DNA of 64,000 nt from Acidobacteriaceae bacterium (GCA_019233755.1 JAFAMD010000006.1:100043-164042); one strand, 5' to 3'; counted from the stretch's first letter, positions 35,617 to 45,573 are shown. Made by a program: numbers and translations. Notes: generated by a model from the letters alone, not told the origin.

Positions 35617-36348
35617 TCACGTAGTTTTCCGTGCGCAATTGGAAGGAAAGCGAGAGCGCAACAGCACTGCAATCGCCGCAAGCGTCAGGCCGACCAGTCC
35701 CACCGTGCCAGGTTCGGGCGCCGTGGCAGCTTGCGGCGCCACGGTTATCACAAGGTTTTCCATTGTGAAAGCTTGAGCATCGTCTGCGACGTCGTAGCAA
35801 GAGGCCCGGGAAGCCCTCTCGGCGTTGCAAGCCGAGCCGCTTTCTATAACGACTTGCGTAAAGGGGAGTTCGGAGACGAACCCGAAGAATCCGTTATACG
35901 TTAGTCCACGGTAGATTTGATCGCCCGAAAGATTGATGGGAAACGCTGCGACCGGACCGCCATTGGTGAAAAGCAGAAGCCCGGAGTCAACTTTCATTTT
36001 CCAGTCGGCGCCAAAAGCATAGATAGGGGCGTCGAAGGTTACGAGAGTGTAATCGCCTTTCCAACCCGCTTCGACCCACGCTCCGTTTTGAATGGACGCG
36101 CGCCCGGAGCCTAGTTGGCCATCCAAGCGATTCATTGATTGGACGGAGAGCCCCGGGACGTCAACGGAACCGGAGTTGAACCGCTCCTCAAATACTGTGG
36201 TTGCGGGCGTGGACTCGATAGCAGGAGTCAACCAGGACCACACATCGGTGTAAGCCGTGCAACTTACACATGAGTACGCGGTGTTTCCGAGCGCTAACTT
36301 ACACAAGCATCCAGTGAGTACGACGACCACTGCCACAGGCTTGCGCAT
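35617..36348 (-). CDS. PEP-CTERM sorting-domain exported protein
   Basis: Signal peptide; C-terminal PEPGTVGLVGLTLAAIAVLLRSRFPS. Confidence 0.85.
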   Translation of the reverse strand: MRKPVAVVVVLTGCLCKLALGNTAYSCVSCTAYTDVWSWLTPAIESTPATTVFEERFNSGSVDVPGLSVQSMNRLDGQLGSGRASIQNGAWVEAGWKGDYTLVTFDAPIYAFGADWKMKVDSGLLLFTNGGPVAAFPINLSGDQIYRGLTYNGFFGFVSELPFTQVVIESGSACNAERASRASCYDVADDAQAFTMENLVITVAPQAATAPEPGTVGLVGLTLAAIAVLLRSRFPSNCARKTT

Positions 36349-36724
36349 ACATTCCTCCTGCAAACACAGGAAGTGGACTGCGGTATGCGCGCACTCGGTA
36401 ACCGTTGTCTGGTACCAAAAGTACTGAAGCAGCGGCGATGCGGTGAAGAAGCCTTCGAAAAACTACGGGCACTGCGTACGTGTGTGGACGGATGCAGAGG
36501 GAAACCCGGGAAGCGAGGAGGAACTTCCGCCCCGCGAGATGTTTTATTTCCAAGCGGTTTAGGCTGCGGAAATTTTCCGTCAATTCCCGGATTCTTAGTC
36601 CTTTGCGCAGTATGTTATACGATTCAATGAGATCTCGGTTGTCAAGAAAAAGTAAATTCCCGAATTTATTATTGACCTACTTTCCCATTTCCCTCTAGAC
36701 TTAGATAGTCAGAAGGTATATTCT

Positions 36725-36841
36725 GTGCTGACCACATATCCAAAGATGAGGCTCAAAGTTCCTCACATGTGCGGCTTCGCTGACGCGACCGTACAGGACA
36801 TGTGGGAATGCACCATTCCCGCACTTAACCAGGCCCTTTGA
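36725..36841 (+). CDS. possible 38-aa small ORF MLTTYPKMRLKVPHMCGFADATVQDMWECTIPALNQAL
   Basis: GTG start, AGAAGG 8 nt upstream; TTGACC-N18-TAGACT promoter-like sequence at 36672-36701. Confidence 0.3.
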   Translation: MLTTYPKMRLKVPHMCGFADATVQDMWECTIPALNQAL

Positions 36842-36998
36842 TCTCACTGGGCACCAGCACACCGTAATCCGCCTGCGCCGGTAAACCTGTCTGTAACCCA
36901 GGACTTCAGCGTCTCTACGTGCTGAAATTACGAGCCTTATTAATTTTTATCGATTCAAAACAACTATGTAACTTGCCTAGTACTTAACTGAGAGGTGG

Positions 36999-37559
36999 AT
37001 GATGCTTTGGAAGCGAATCGTCGTAGGGGATCAGGAGCGGGTGTTGCTCTCCAAGAACGGCCAGTTTCGCGGGATACTCACGCCCGGCAAATACCGCATC
37101 TTCGTCGCGCCAGGATCGTCTCTCGCGATCGAGCGGCACAACGTGCGCGATGTCGTATTCCAAAGCAAGTGGGCCGATTACCTGGCAGAGGAGCGTCCGG
37201 ATCTGGTAGAGCGCTACTTCATCCGCGTGGAGACGAATGAAATCCAGGTTGGAATGGTTTACGTAGACGACAAGCTGTTCCGGGTGATGACGCCGGCAAA
37301 GCGCATGCTGTTCTGGCGCGGCGCGGCAAAGGTGACCGCGGAGCTGGTGAACGTGATTGCGGAGCCAGAGATGACGATCGAAAAGCTGCCATGGCAGGGG
37401 GGTCACGGGTACGACGAGCCCAAGATCTTCAGCGTGGTGGATGAGGCGGAAGCCCGGTCGCTGCTCGCTCGCGACGAACGCAAGCGGGCCAAGCCGGCCG
37501 GGGCGTATCGCTTCCGGACCGTGCTGATGCACCGGGGCGCGGAGGCGCTGGACCGTTAA
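36999..37559 (+). CDS. slipin/band-7 N-terminal-like protein lacking a recognisable SPFH domain
   Basis: VVGDQERVLLSKNGQFRGILTPGKYRIFVAPG...; ends at 186 aa. Confidence 0.6.
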   Translation: MMLWKRIVVGDQERVLLSKNGQFRGILTPGKYRIFVAPGSSLAIERHNVRDVVFQSKWADYLAEERPDLVERYFIRVETNEIQVGMVYVDDKLFRVMTPAKRMLFWRGAAKVTAELVNVIAEPEMTIEKLPWQGGHGYDEPKIFSVVDEAEARSLLARDERKRAKPAGAYRFRTVLMHRGAEALDR

Positions 37560-37571
37560 CGGTCCAGCGCC
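37544..37571 (+). terminator. Rho-independent terminator overlapping the end of the CDS
   Basis: Perfect 12-bp stem ggcgctggaccg/cggtccagcgcc, loop ttaa, followed by cttttt. Confidence 0.85.
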
Positions 37572-37603
37572 CTTTTTGAAAGTGACACGTTTCCCACTCG
37601 CTA

Positions 37604-37638
37604 TTGACAAGCACCCCGGCTGGTGCTAGTTTTCTAGC
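37604..37638 (+). promoter_or_regulatory. blaI-like promoter with overlapping dyads
   Basis: TTGACA-17 nt-TAGTTT; dyads agcacc/ggtgct and gctag/ctagc overlap the spacer and -10. Confidence 0.6.
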
Positions 37639-37641
37639 AGG

Positions 37642-38028
37642 ATGCTAAATACACAGCACAAGCTCAGCCGGCGCGAGCGGCAGATCATGGATGTTCTCTA
37701 CCGGTTTGGCCGTGCCACGGCAGCCGAGATTCATCAGGGTATTCCCGATCCCCCGAGTTACTCGGCAGTGCGTGCGATGCTGCGGGTACTTGAAGAGAAG
37801 GGCCATATCCGCCATGAGGAGAAGGATCTTCGTTATGTCTTCATACCGGTGGTGCCGCGGGAAAAGGCCCGGCGATCTGCGGTGCGGCACCTGCTGGATA
37901 CGTTTTTTGACGGCTCGCCGGAGCAGGCTGTCGCAACGTTGCTGGATGTATCGGCGCGCAATTTATCGAAAGAAGAACTCGACCGGCTAGTCGCGCTGGT
38001 GGAGAAGGCCAGGCAGGAGGGGCGGTGA
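37642..38028 (+). CDS. BlaI/MecI/CopY family transcriptional repressor
   Basis: LSRRERQIMDVLYRFGRATAAEIHQGIPDPPSYSAVRAMLRVLEEKGHIRHEEKDLRYVFIP. Confidence 0.94.
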   Translation: MLNTQHKLSRRERQIMDVLYRFGRATAAEIHQGIPDPPSYSAVRAMLRVLEEKGHIRHEEKDLRYVFIPVVPREKARRSAVRHLLDTFFDGSPEQAVATLLDVSARNLSKEELDRLVALVEKARQEGR

Positions 38029-38029
38029 G

Positions 38030-39682
38030 ATGGGGTGGTTCTGGACCAGTCTGCTGATCCGCTCCGCCGTGATCCTTGCGGCAGCCGAGATTCTGCGGCG
38101 CCTGCCGCGAAAATCCGACCCGGCTTACCGGCATCGGGTGGTGCTGGCGGCGTTCGGACTTCTTCTGCTCTGGCCATTGTTTTCGGCTATCGTTCCGGAA
38201 ATTCGGCTTTCCCTTTGGCCTCACTTACCCACTCGCGGCAGCGTCACGGTTCAGCAAACAATATTTCTGCCGGAGCGAGACCTGCCGGCGGCGCGACGTA
38301 TCAACTGGCCGCTCGCGATCTGGGCAACCGGCGCGTTTCTTGCGCTGGCGCCCGTTCTCATCGGCCATCTGAGAGTGCTCCGGATGGCACGCCGGGCTGC
38401 GCCGCTGGCCGACCAGTGCTGGAAGGACGCTCTTGATGAGGGATGCAGTCAGTTGGGAATCAGGAAGAAGCCGGACCTGTTGATTTCTGTACAACCGGTG
38501 ATGCCCCTCACTTTCGGGATGCGACGGCCGCGGATTCTGCTCCCGGCGGAGTGTCTGGAGTGGACCCCTTTGCGGCGACGAACGGTTCTGCTGCACGAGA
38601 TGGCGCATGTGCAACGGCGGGACCTTTCCGCTCAGCTCTTCGCAAGCCTGATAACGGCCTTGTGGTGGTTTCAGCCGCTGTGTTGGACGAGCCGCCGGAG
38701 TCTGCGGCGCGAGAGCGAGCGGGCGTGCGACGCGGTGGTGATAGCGTCCGGAATCCGGGCTTCGGATTACGCCTCTGAGTTACTCCATATTGCACAGAGT
38801 TTCAGCAGAGGAAAGCAATGGCCGGCGGCGGCGATTACGATGGCGCGCCGCGGCGAGTTGGAAGGCCGATTGTATGCGATTCTCGGCCCGCTGCCGGATG
38901 GAAGAATACGCGGGCTGTCGATTGCGGCGGTATCCGCACTTACTCTGCTCACGCTGTCTGCTTCCGCAATTACTGTATTACCCAAAGAAAAAGACTTACC
39001 AGGAGGAGGTTTATCTATGAAACGCACGTTACTATCAGGGCTGCTGGCTTCGGCGGGCCTTTCGGCGGCGACGATTGGGGGCTCGGTTTTCGATCCAAGC
39101 GGCGCCGCGGTTCCGAATGCGAAAGCATTGGTCTATGACCCGGACACCTCGATCAAGCAGGAGACGACAACGGGCCCGGAAGGCAAATTCGCCTTCGACA
39201 ACCTGCCGGCCGGCCAATACATTTTACGCATCGAGAAGCCCGGGTTTACTTCGCTGTTTCGAGAGTTCAATGTGCAAGCCGATTCGAAGGTGGAGAAGGG
39301 ACTGGTGCTGAATCTCGGCTCGATTCAGGAAGAAGTCAACGTACAGGGAAAGGGCGCACGCGCCGCGGTCCCGCAGCCGTTGAACCCGCAGCAGCTTCGA
39401 ATCGGAGGCGCGGTTCAGGAATCAAAACTCACTAAGAAGGTACAGCCGGTTTATCCAGCATCGGCAAAGGCGGCCGGGGTGGAAGGAACGGTCCGGCTGG
39501 AGATGGTGATCGGAATGAACGGTGTGCCGCTGGACATCCGGGTTGTTTCTTCACCGAGCGATGATTTGACGCAATCGGCGTTGGACGCCGTTCGGCAATG
39601 GGAGTACAGCACGACGCTGCTGAACGGGCAACCGGTCGAAGTAGTTACCGACGTGACGGTGAACTATACGCTGGCGCATTGA
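38030..39682 (+). CDS. M56 (BlaR1-like) metallopeptidase fused to carboxypeptidase-regulatory-like and TonB C-terminal domains
   Basis: VLLHEMAHVQRRD zinc motif; SVFDPSGAAVPNAKALVYDPDTSIKQETTTGPEGKFAFDNLPAGQYILRIEKPGF; TonB-like VYPASAKAAGVEGTVRLEMVIGMNGVPLDIRVVSSPSDDLTQSALDAVRQWEY. Confidence 0.88.
   Translation: MGWFWTSLLIRSAVILAAAEILRRLPRKSDPAYRHRVVLAAFGLLLLWPLFSAIVPEIRLSLWPHLPTRGSVTVQQTIFLPERDLPAARRINWPLAIWATGAFLALAPVLIGHLRVLRMARRAAPLADQCWKDALDEGCSQLGIRKKPDLLISVQPVMPLTFGMRRPRILLPAECLEWTPLRRRTVLLHEMAHVQRRDLSAQLFASLITALWWFQPLCWTSRRSLRRESERACDAVVIASGIRASDYASELLHIAQSFSRGKQWPAAAITMARRGELEGRLYAILGPLPDGRIRGLSIAAVSALTLLTLSASAITVLPKEKDLPGGGLSMKRTLLSGLLASAGLSAATIGGSVFDPSGAAVPNAKALVYDPDTSIKQETTTGPEGKFAFDNLPAGQYILRIEKPGFTSLFREFNVQADSKVEKGLVLNLGSIQEEVNVQGKGARAAVPQPLNPQQLRIGGAVQESKLTKKVQPVYPASAKAAGVEGTVRLEMVIGMNGVPLDIRVVSSPSDDLTQSALDAVRQWEYSTTLLNGQPVEVVTDVTVNYTLAH
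39017..39682 (+). CDS. possible internal-start product: secreted CarboxypepD_reg-TonB protein
   Basis: In-frame ATG (codon 330) preceded by aggaggagg at 39001-39009; signal-peptide-like MKRTLLSGLLASAGLSAA. Confidence 0.5.
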   Translation: MKRTLLSGLLASAGLSAATIGGSVFDPSGAAVPNAKALVYDPDTSIKQETTTGPEGKFAFDNLPAGQYILRIEKPGFTSLFREFNVQADSKVEKGLVLNLGSIQEEVNVQGKGARAAVPQPLNPQQLRIGGAVQESKLTKKVQPVYPASAKAAGVEGTVRLEMVIGMNGVPLDIRVVSSPSDDLTQSALDAVRQWEYSTTLLNGQPVEVVTDVTVNYTLAH

Positions 39683-39695
39683 GCGGATGAAAAAT

Positions 39696-39721
39696 GGGGA
39701 GAGACAACCGAGCCTCTCCCC
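39696..39721. terminator. Bidirectional terminator between convergent genes
   Basis: ggggagag/ctctcccc stem flanked by aaaa and gtttt. Confidence 0.7.
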
Positions 39722-39727
39722 GTTTTC

Positions 39728-40606
39728 CTAGCGGAGGCCCTGCGCTTTCAGCCAGTCGGCAAGCCGGTCCGGCCAGGTGCGCAAAACGGGATCGTGCTGC
39801 GCGAGACCGACTCCGTGAGGTCCGTGAAGATAGATGTGCATCTCTGCGGGAACGCCGGCCTGGCGCAGCGCCGTATAGAACTGGATGCTGTTCTGAACCG
39901 GCACGACGGTATCATCGCTCGTGTGAAACAGAAACGCCGGCGGCGTTTGCGGTGTGACTTGCAGCTCGTTGGAAAGAAGCCGGACCAACTCCGGATCGGG
40001 CTTTTCACCGAGTAATGCATGCAGAGACCCGAGGTGCGCATGCGGCTCGAGGAACGTAATCACCGGATACGCCAGGATCATGAAGTCCGGCCGCGAGCTC
40101 TGTTTGTCGATGGCATCCGCGCCGTTAGGGTCTCCCGGATCGAAATGAGTTCCGGCAGTGGAAGCAAGATGACCACCAGCAGAAAAACCCCAGATGCCCA
40201 CGCGATTCGGCTCGACTCCGAAATCCGCGGCGTGCGCGCGCACGTAGCGAATCGCGCGCTGGGCGTCCCAGAGTTCGACCGGATAGTGGTACTTCGGTCC
40301 CAGGCGGTATTTCAGAACGAAGGCTGAAATTCCGAGATGGTTCAGCCATTCGGCAACCTGCTTCCCTTCGTGATCCATCGCCAGATGGACGTAGCCACCG
40401 CCGGGGCAAACGACCACGGCGGTGGGCACCTTGTTCGGTCCTGAGGCGGAGTATAACGTCAGCGCCGGGTTATCGACGTCCGCATCGCCTTTCGCTCCAG
40501 GCGCACCGTCCTGCCAAAGCAGAATTGTTTGATGTTCGGGTACTTGCGCGGCGAGGCGGCCAGCATAGAGAAGTGCACTCATGAGTAGAGCGGAGGCTGT
40601 TCTCAT
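39728..40606 (-). CDS. alpha/beta hydrolase (acetyl esterase/BD-FAE-like)
   Basis: PGGGYVHLAMDHEGKQVAEWLNHLGI, GFSAGGHLAS, HGPHGVGL. Confidence 0.88.
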   Translation of the reverse strand: MRTASALLMSALLYAGRLAAQVPEHQTILLWQDGAPGAKGDADVDNPALTLYSASGPNKVPTAVVVCPGGGYVHLAMDHEGKQVAEWLNHLGISAFVLKYRLGPKYHYPVELWDAQRAIRYVRAHAADFGVEPNRVGIWGFSAGGHLASTAGTHFDPGDPNGADAIDKQSSRPDFMILAYPVITFLEPHAHLGSLHALLGEKPDPELVRLLSNELQVTPQTPPAFLFHTSDDTVVPVQNSIQFYTALRQAGVPAEMHIYLHGPHGVGLAQHDPVLRTWPDRLADWLKAQGLR

Positions 40607-40612
40607 GCGCGG

Positions 40613-41797
40613 CTAGAACCCCAGTTCCTGCCTGGCGGCGGCAAACTGCTCCGCGGCGAACTCGAGTTCTTTCGGGGTATGAGCGGCGGACACCTGCACG
40701 CGAATTCGTGCTTTGCCCAGCGGCACCACCGGGTATGAAAACCCGATCACGTAGACGCCGCGTTTGAGCAACGCGTCAGCCATCGCCGTGGCATGGGCAG
40801 CATCGCCGAACATGACGGGGACGATGGGATGTTCGCCGGGCAGGATCGTGAATCCGTTTGCGGACATGCGTTCGCGAAAGAGACGGGTGTTGGAGAAAAG
40901 CTTTTCGCGCAGCTCTGAGGTCTCGGTGAGCAGTTCGAGAACTTTGATAGAAGCAGCGACAATGGGCGGCGCTACCGAATTTGAGAACAGATACGGCCGC
41001 GACCGCTGGCGCAGGAGATCAATGATCTCACGGCGTCCGCTGGTATATCCGCCGCTTGCGCCGCCGAGCGCCTTTCCCAGCGTCCCCGTCATGATATCGA
41101 TGCGGCCCATCACGTTGTGATATTCGTGCGTGCCGCGACCGTGTGCACCCATGAAACCGACTGCATGGGAGTCGTCGACCATCACCATCGCTTTGTACTT
41201 ATCCGCGAGATCGCAGATATGCCGCAGCTTTGCGATGTAGCCATCCATCGAAAAGACGCCATCGGTCGCGACGAGGCGGTTACGCGCGGTGCCGGCCTCT
41301 TTCAACTTGGCTTCGAGATCATCCATGTCGCCGTTCTTGAAGCGGAAGCGCGCCGCTTTCGAAAGACGAATGCCGTCGATAATGCTGGCGTGATTCAGCT
41401 CGTCGGAGATAATGGCGTCATCCTGTTCCATCAGCGTTTCGAACAACCCGCCATTGGCATCGAAACAGGAGCTGTAGAGGATGGTGTCCTCTGTGCCGAG
41501 GAATTCAGTCAATCTGGCTTCGAGCTGCTTATGGATGGTCTGGGTGCCGCAGATGAAGCGCACACTCGAAAGACCGTATCCCCAGTGGTCCAGGGCCTTG
41601 TGCGCCGCCGCCACTACGGCCGGATGGTTCGCAAGGCCGAGATAGTTATTCGCACAGAGATTCAGAACCGGAGCGCCTGGACCTACTCGAACTTCGGCCT
41701 GCTGCGGGCTCTCAATGAGACGTTCGCGTTTGAACAGCCCGGCATGTTCGATTTCACTCAGCTTCTCAGCCAGATGCGGCTGAACGTTTCCATACAT
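40613..41797 (-). CDS. kbl: glycine C-acetyltransferase (2-amino-3-ketobutyrate CoA ligase)
   Basis: [60 protein letters not shown]. Confidence 0.93.
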   Translation of the reverse strand: MYGNVQPHLAEKLSEIEHAGLFKRERLIESPQQAEVRVGPGAPVLNLCANNYLGLANHPAVVAAAHKALDHWGYGLSSVRFICGTQTIHKQLEARLTEFLGTEDTILYSSCFDANGGLFETLMEQDDAIISDELNHASIIDGIRLSKAARFRFKNGDMDDLEAKLKEAGTARNRLVATDGVFSMDGYIAKLRHICDLADKYKAMVMVDDSHAVGFMGAHGRGTHEYHNVMGRIDIMTGTLGKALGGASGGYTSGRREIIDLLRQRSRPYLFSNSVAPPIVAASIKVLELLTETSELREKLFSNTRLFRERMSANGFTILPGEHPIVPVMFGDAAHATAMADALLKRGVYVIGFSYPVVPLGKARIRVQVSAAHTPKELEFAAEQFAAARQELGF

Positions 41798-41814
41798 GTT
41801 TTGTTCTCCTCACG

Positions 41815-41906
41815 CATATTCCAACCGCGCACAACGGGCAGCCAATCGCCCTGTGCGCTACATATTCCAACCGCGCACAACGGGCAGCCAACCGCCCTGT
41901 GCGCTA
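41815..41906. repeat. Two tandem 46-bp hairpin-forming repeats
   Basis: catattccaaccgcgcacaacgggcagccaa(t/c)cgccctgtgcgcta x2, one mismatch; each has an imperfect gcgcacaacgggc/gccctgtgcgc inverted repeat. Confidence 0.92.
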
Positions 41907-41912
41907 CTTTGC

Positions 41913-43277
41913 TCAGCAATCCTTCACGTTCACCGCCAGACCGGCGAGGGCGGTCTCTTTATAGCGCGACTGCATATCTAAGCCGGTCTGGTACATAGTT
42001 CTGATCACCTGATCGAGCGAAACCTTATGTTCACCCGATTCCTGCATAGCCATGCGGCACGCGTTGATCGCTTTGACCGCACCGATGGCATTACGCTCAA
42101 TGCAAGGTATCTGGACGAGGCCGCCGATGGGGTCGCAGGTCATGCCGAGGTGATGCTCCATGCCAATTTCGGCCGCGTGTTCAATGGCTTCATTGGACGC
42201 ACCGAGCGCGCCGGCAAGCCCTGCTGCCGCCATGGAACATGCGACGCCGACCTCGCCCTGGCAGCCGACCTCGGCGCCTGAGATGGAAGCATTTTCTTTG
42301 TAGAGGATTCCGATAGCGCCGGCCGTCAGCAGATATTGGAGCAAGCCCTCATCCGATGCTTCTGGCGAGAATTGGCGATAGTAGCGGCCGACGGCAGGTA
42401 TCAATCCTGCAGCACCATTGGTGGGGGCAGTCACAACACGCCCGCCGGCAGCATTCTCTTCATTGACGGCCATTGCGAAGACGTTGACCCAATCCATCGC
42501 GCGCAGCGGATCGCTGCCGCGTTCGGCCTGAATCTTTGCGAGGAGCCTCGGCGCCCGCCGCCGGACCTTCAACCCGCCCGGAAGAATCCCTTCCGTGTGG
42601 AGGCCTCGCTCGATGCAGGCATCCATCACCGACCAGATTTGGAAGATACGTTCGCGAACTTCCGCTGCCGGACGGAGGGCGGCCTCATTTTCGAAGATCA
42701 GCTTCCAGACAGGCAACCGCTTCGCCCCAGCCTGCTGCAGCAACTCCGCGCCGTTCGAAAACGGATGCGGCACAGGCAAGGATGCGACCTTTTCCGGCGC
42801 CGATTCCCCTTCCTTCACAATGAAGCCGCCACCGATGGAGTAGTAGACGTCGCCGGCCAGCGGTTTACCTTGAGCGTCGAAGGCGGAAAAACGCATACCG
42901 TTCGGATGCCCGGGCAGAACCTGATCGTAATGAAAGAGCAGGTCGCGGTCGAATTCAAAAGAGACGGTTTGCCGCCCGCACAGTGAGAGAACCTTATCTT
43001 CACGGATATGCCGAACCATCTGGTCGACCCGTGACGGATCCACACGCTCCGGCGTCTCTCCGGAGAGCCCGAGCAGCACCGCACGATCGGTGCCGTGACC
43101 GATGCCTGTCAAGGCCAGCGATCCGTAGAGATCAGCTTGGGCACGCGCAACGTTTGAGAGAATGCCCCGCTCCCGCAGCTCTTCCGCAAAGCGCAGCGCA
43201 GCGCGCATCGGCCCTACCGTATGGGAACTGGAGGGGCCGATGCCGATTTTGAATAGGTCAAAGATGCTGGTTTTCAC
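41913..43277 (-). CDS. sdaA: L-serine ammonia-lyase
   Basis: [62 protein letters not shown]. Confidence 0.95.
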   Translation of the reverse strand: MKTSIFDLFKIGIGPSSSHTVGPMRAALRFAEELRERGILSNVARAQADLYGSLALTGIGHGTDRAVLLGLSGETPERVDPSRVDQMVRHIREDKVLSLCGRQTVSFEFDRDLLFHYDQVLPGHPNGMRFSAFDAQGKPLAGDVYYSIGGGFIVKEGESAPEKVASLPVPHPFSNGAELLQQAGAKRLPVWKLIFENEAALRPAAEVRERIFQIWSVMDACIERGLHTEGILPGGLKVRRRAPRLLAKIQAERGSDPLRAMDWVNVFAMAVNEENAAGGRVVTAPTNGAAGLIPAVGRYYRQFSPEASDEGLLQYLLTAGAIGILYKENASISGAEVGCQGEVGVACSMAAAGLAGALGASNEAIEHAAEIGMEHHLGMTCDPIGGLVQIPCIERNAIGAVKAINACRMAMQESGEHKVSLDQVIRTMYQTGLDMQSRYKETALAGLAVNVKDC

Positions 43278-43331
43278 GCAGCGAATCCTAATAATGGTCT
43301 GGGGTGGAAGCGGGCGGATCCGGGAACCGGG

Positions 43332-44366
43332 CTACGAAACATTCGTCCAATCAAGGATCACCTTGCCCGAATTGCCGGAGCGCATCACCTCGAACCCTTT
43401 CTCGAAATCGCGGTAAGAGTAACGATGCGTGATTACGGGGGTGATGTCGAGGCCGGATTCCAGCATAACCGTCATCTTGTACCAGGTCTCATACATCTCG
43501 CGCCCGTAAATGCCCTTGATGGTGAGCATATTGAAAATGACTTCGCGCCAATTGATGGACATCTCTTTGGCGGGAATGCCCAGCATCGCAATTTTCGCAC
43601 CGTGGCTCATGTTCGCGAGCATCTCGCGGAACGCGGCCGGGCTGCCGGACATCTCCAACCCTACGTCGAACCCTTCCTGCATGCCGAGCTGACGCTGGAC
43701 TTCGCTGACGGGTGTCTCGCGCGGATCCACCGCGAGCGTCGCGCCCATCTTGCGGGCCAGTTCCAGCCGGTACGGATTCAGATCCGTTACGACGACATAC
43801 CTGGCGCCGGCATGCCGGACCACAGGAATGGCCATCAGGCCGATAGGGCCAGCGCCGGTGATCAGAACATCTTCACCCAGCACAGGGAACGAGAGCGCGG
43901 TGTGTACGGCATTGCCGAACGGGTCAAAGATGGCGGCAACTTCGCGGTTGATCTTAGCCTCATGCCGCCATATGTTGCTCATGGGGAGCGCAATATATTC
44001 CGCGAACGCACCGGGCCGGTTCACGCCTACGCCCTGCGTGTGAGCGCAGAGGTGACGGCGTCCGGCCAGGCAGTTTCGGCAGCGGCCGCAGACAACGTGA
44101 CCTTCTCCACTAACGATTTGGCCTGGGCCAAAATCGTTCACGTTCGAACCGACGTCGACGATTTCACCGACAAATTCGTGGCCTATCGGCATCGGCACCG
44201 GAATGGTCGCCTGCGCCCATTCGTCCCATTCGTAAATATGCAGGTCGGTCCCGCAGATGCCGGTTTGCGTGACACGGATCAGAACATCATTGATTCCGAT
44301 CTCCGGTTCCGGAACATCTTCCAGGGACAGGCCCCGTGCGCGTTGACTTTTGACGAGCGCCTTCAC
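43332..44366 (-). CDS. tdh: L-threonine 3-dehydrogenase
   Basis: [36 protein letters not shown], Zn-binding cysteines, [15 protein letters not shown]. Confidence 0.95.
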   Translation of the reverse strand: MKALVKSQRARGLSLEDVPEPEIGINDVLIRVTQTGICGTDLHIYEWDEWAQATIPVPMPIGHEFVGEIVDVGSNVNDFGPGQIVSGEGHVVCGRCRNCLAGRRHLCAHTQGVGVNRPGAFAEYIALPMSNIWRHEAKINREVAAIFDPFGNAVHTALSFPVLGEDVLITGAGPIGLMAIPVVRHAGARYVVVTDLNPYRLELARKMGATLAVDPRETPVSEVQRQLGMQEGFDVGLEMSGSPAAFREMLANMSHGAKIAMLGIPAKEMSINWREVIFNMLTIKGIYGREMYETWYKMTVMLESGLDITPVITHRYSYRDFEKGFEVMRSGNSGKVILDWTNVS

Positions 44367-44526
44367 GCGCGGGCCCCTTCTTTCTTGTTTTTTGTCATGA
44401 TTCCTTCGAAACTGGCGAAACCAGCGAGCGAGGCATGTCTCGCCCCTACAATGGTAATCCGCGAGGTCGGATCGTATTACTCTGAAACAGTCCGATTACT
44501 TTGTAGACAGTCCGAGTCACAATCAC

Positions 44527-45573
44527 ATGAAAGCGATCACGATCATCCCCGGCACGCCGAATTCGGCGAAAGTGCAAGAGGTGCCTGAGCCCGACGCAAG
44601 CGATGGCAGTATTCTCGTTCGCGCTCTGGAGTTGGGAATCTGCGGAACAGATTTCGAATTAATTTCGGCCGAGTACGGATGGCCGCCGAAGGGCAGCAAT
44701 TACCTGATACTCGGCCACGAATCTCTCGGCCGCGTGGAGGAAGCTCCCGCTGCCAGCGGATTTCATAAAGGCGACCTGGTAGTGGGAATCGTTCGCCACC
44801 CCGATCCCGTTCCCTGCCTGGCGTGTGCGGTAGGCGAATGGGACATGTGCCGGAACGGACAATACACCGAGCGCGGAATCAAGGAGCGCAACGGGTTCGG
44901 GGCCGAGTACTGGAGAACGGAGCCGGCCTTTACGGTCAAGCTCGAGGCCTCTCTCCGCGAGATCGGAGTACTGATGGAGCCGACAACCATTCTTGCCAAG
45001 GCATGGGACCACATCAGGAAGATTGGCGAGCGCACCAAGTGGGAACCCCGCAATGTGCTGATCACCGGGGCGGGACCGATCGGGCTCATCGGGGCGATGA
45101 TGGCGAAGCAGCGCGGGCTCGATGTGCACGTGCTGGACGTGGTGAAGGAAGGCCTCAAACCCGAGCTCGTTCGTGATCTTGGAGGCACGTATCATACAGG
45201 CCCGATTAAGAATATCGGCTTCCGTCCGGATATCATCATCGAGTGCACCGGCGTTTCCCCCGTGATTGCGGAAGCCATGGCTCATCTGGGCAATGACGGC
45301 ATCCTGTGCCTGGCCGGCGTTTCCTCGCACAACCAGCAGGAGACGCTTGACCTGGGCACTATCAATCGCATGCTGGTACTCGAAAACAGCGTGATTTTCG
45401 GCAGCGTGAACGCGAACCGGCATCACTATCAAATGGCCGAAGAAGCGCTGTTGAAGGCCGACCGCAAGTGGGTCTCCCGGCTGATCTCGAGGCGCGTCCC
45501 GGTGGATCACTTCGAAGATGCTCTAAAGCGCAGGCCAGATGACATTAAAGTAGTCATCGAATTCGCGGCATAA
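44527..45573 (+). CDS. zinc-dependent glucose 1-dehydrogenase-like
   Basis: GICGTDFELISAEYGWPPKGSNYLILGHESLGRVEE, CAVGEWDMCRNGQYTERGIKERNGFGAEYW. Confidence 0.88.
   Translation: MKAITIIPGTPNSAKVQEVPEPDASDGSILVRALELGICGTDFELISAEYGWPPKGSNYLILGHESLGRVEEAPAASGFHKGDLVVGIVRHPDPVPCLACAVGEWDMCRNGQYTERGIKERNGFGAEYWRTEPAFTVKLEASLREIGVLMEPTTILAKAWDHIRKIGERTKWEPRNVLITGAGPIGLIGAMMAKQRGLDVHVLDVVKEGLKPELVRDLGGTYHTGPIKNIGFRPDIIIECTGVSPVIAEAMAHLGNDGILCLAGVSSHNQQETLDLGTINRMLVLENSVIFGSVNANRHHYQMAEEALLKADRKWVSRLISRRVPVDHFEDALKRRPDDIKVVIEFAA

Noticed and set aside
41117-41998. 293-aa plus-strand ORF opposite kbl/sdaA
   Set aside because: Antisense shadow ORF of GC-rich genes; its C-terminus translates the 46-bp repeat and no family resemblance is seen
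44480-44520. acagtccga direct repeats upstream of glucose dehydrogenase
   Set aside because: Possible operator half-sites, but only two short copies and no recognised regulator; too weak
43425-44588. 387-aa plus-strand ORF opposite tdh
   Set aside because: Antisense shadow of a confidently assigned threonine dehydrogenase
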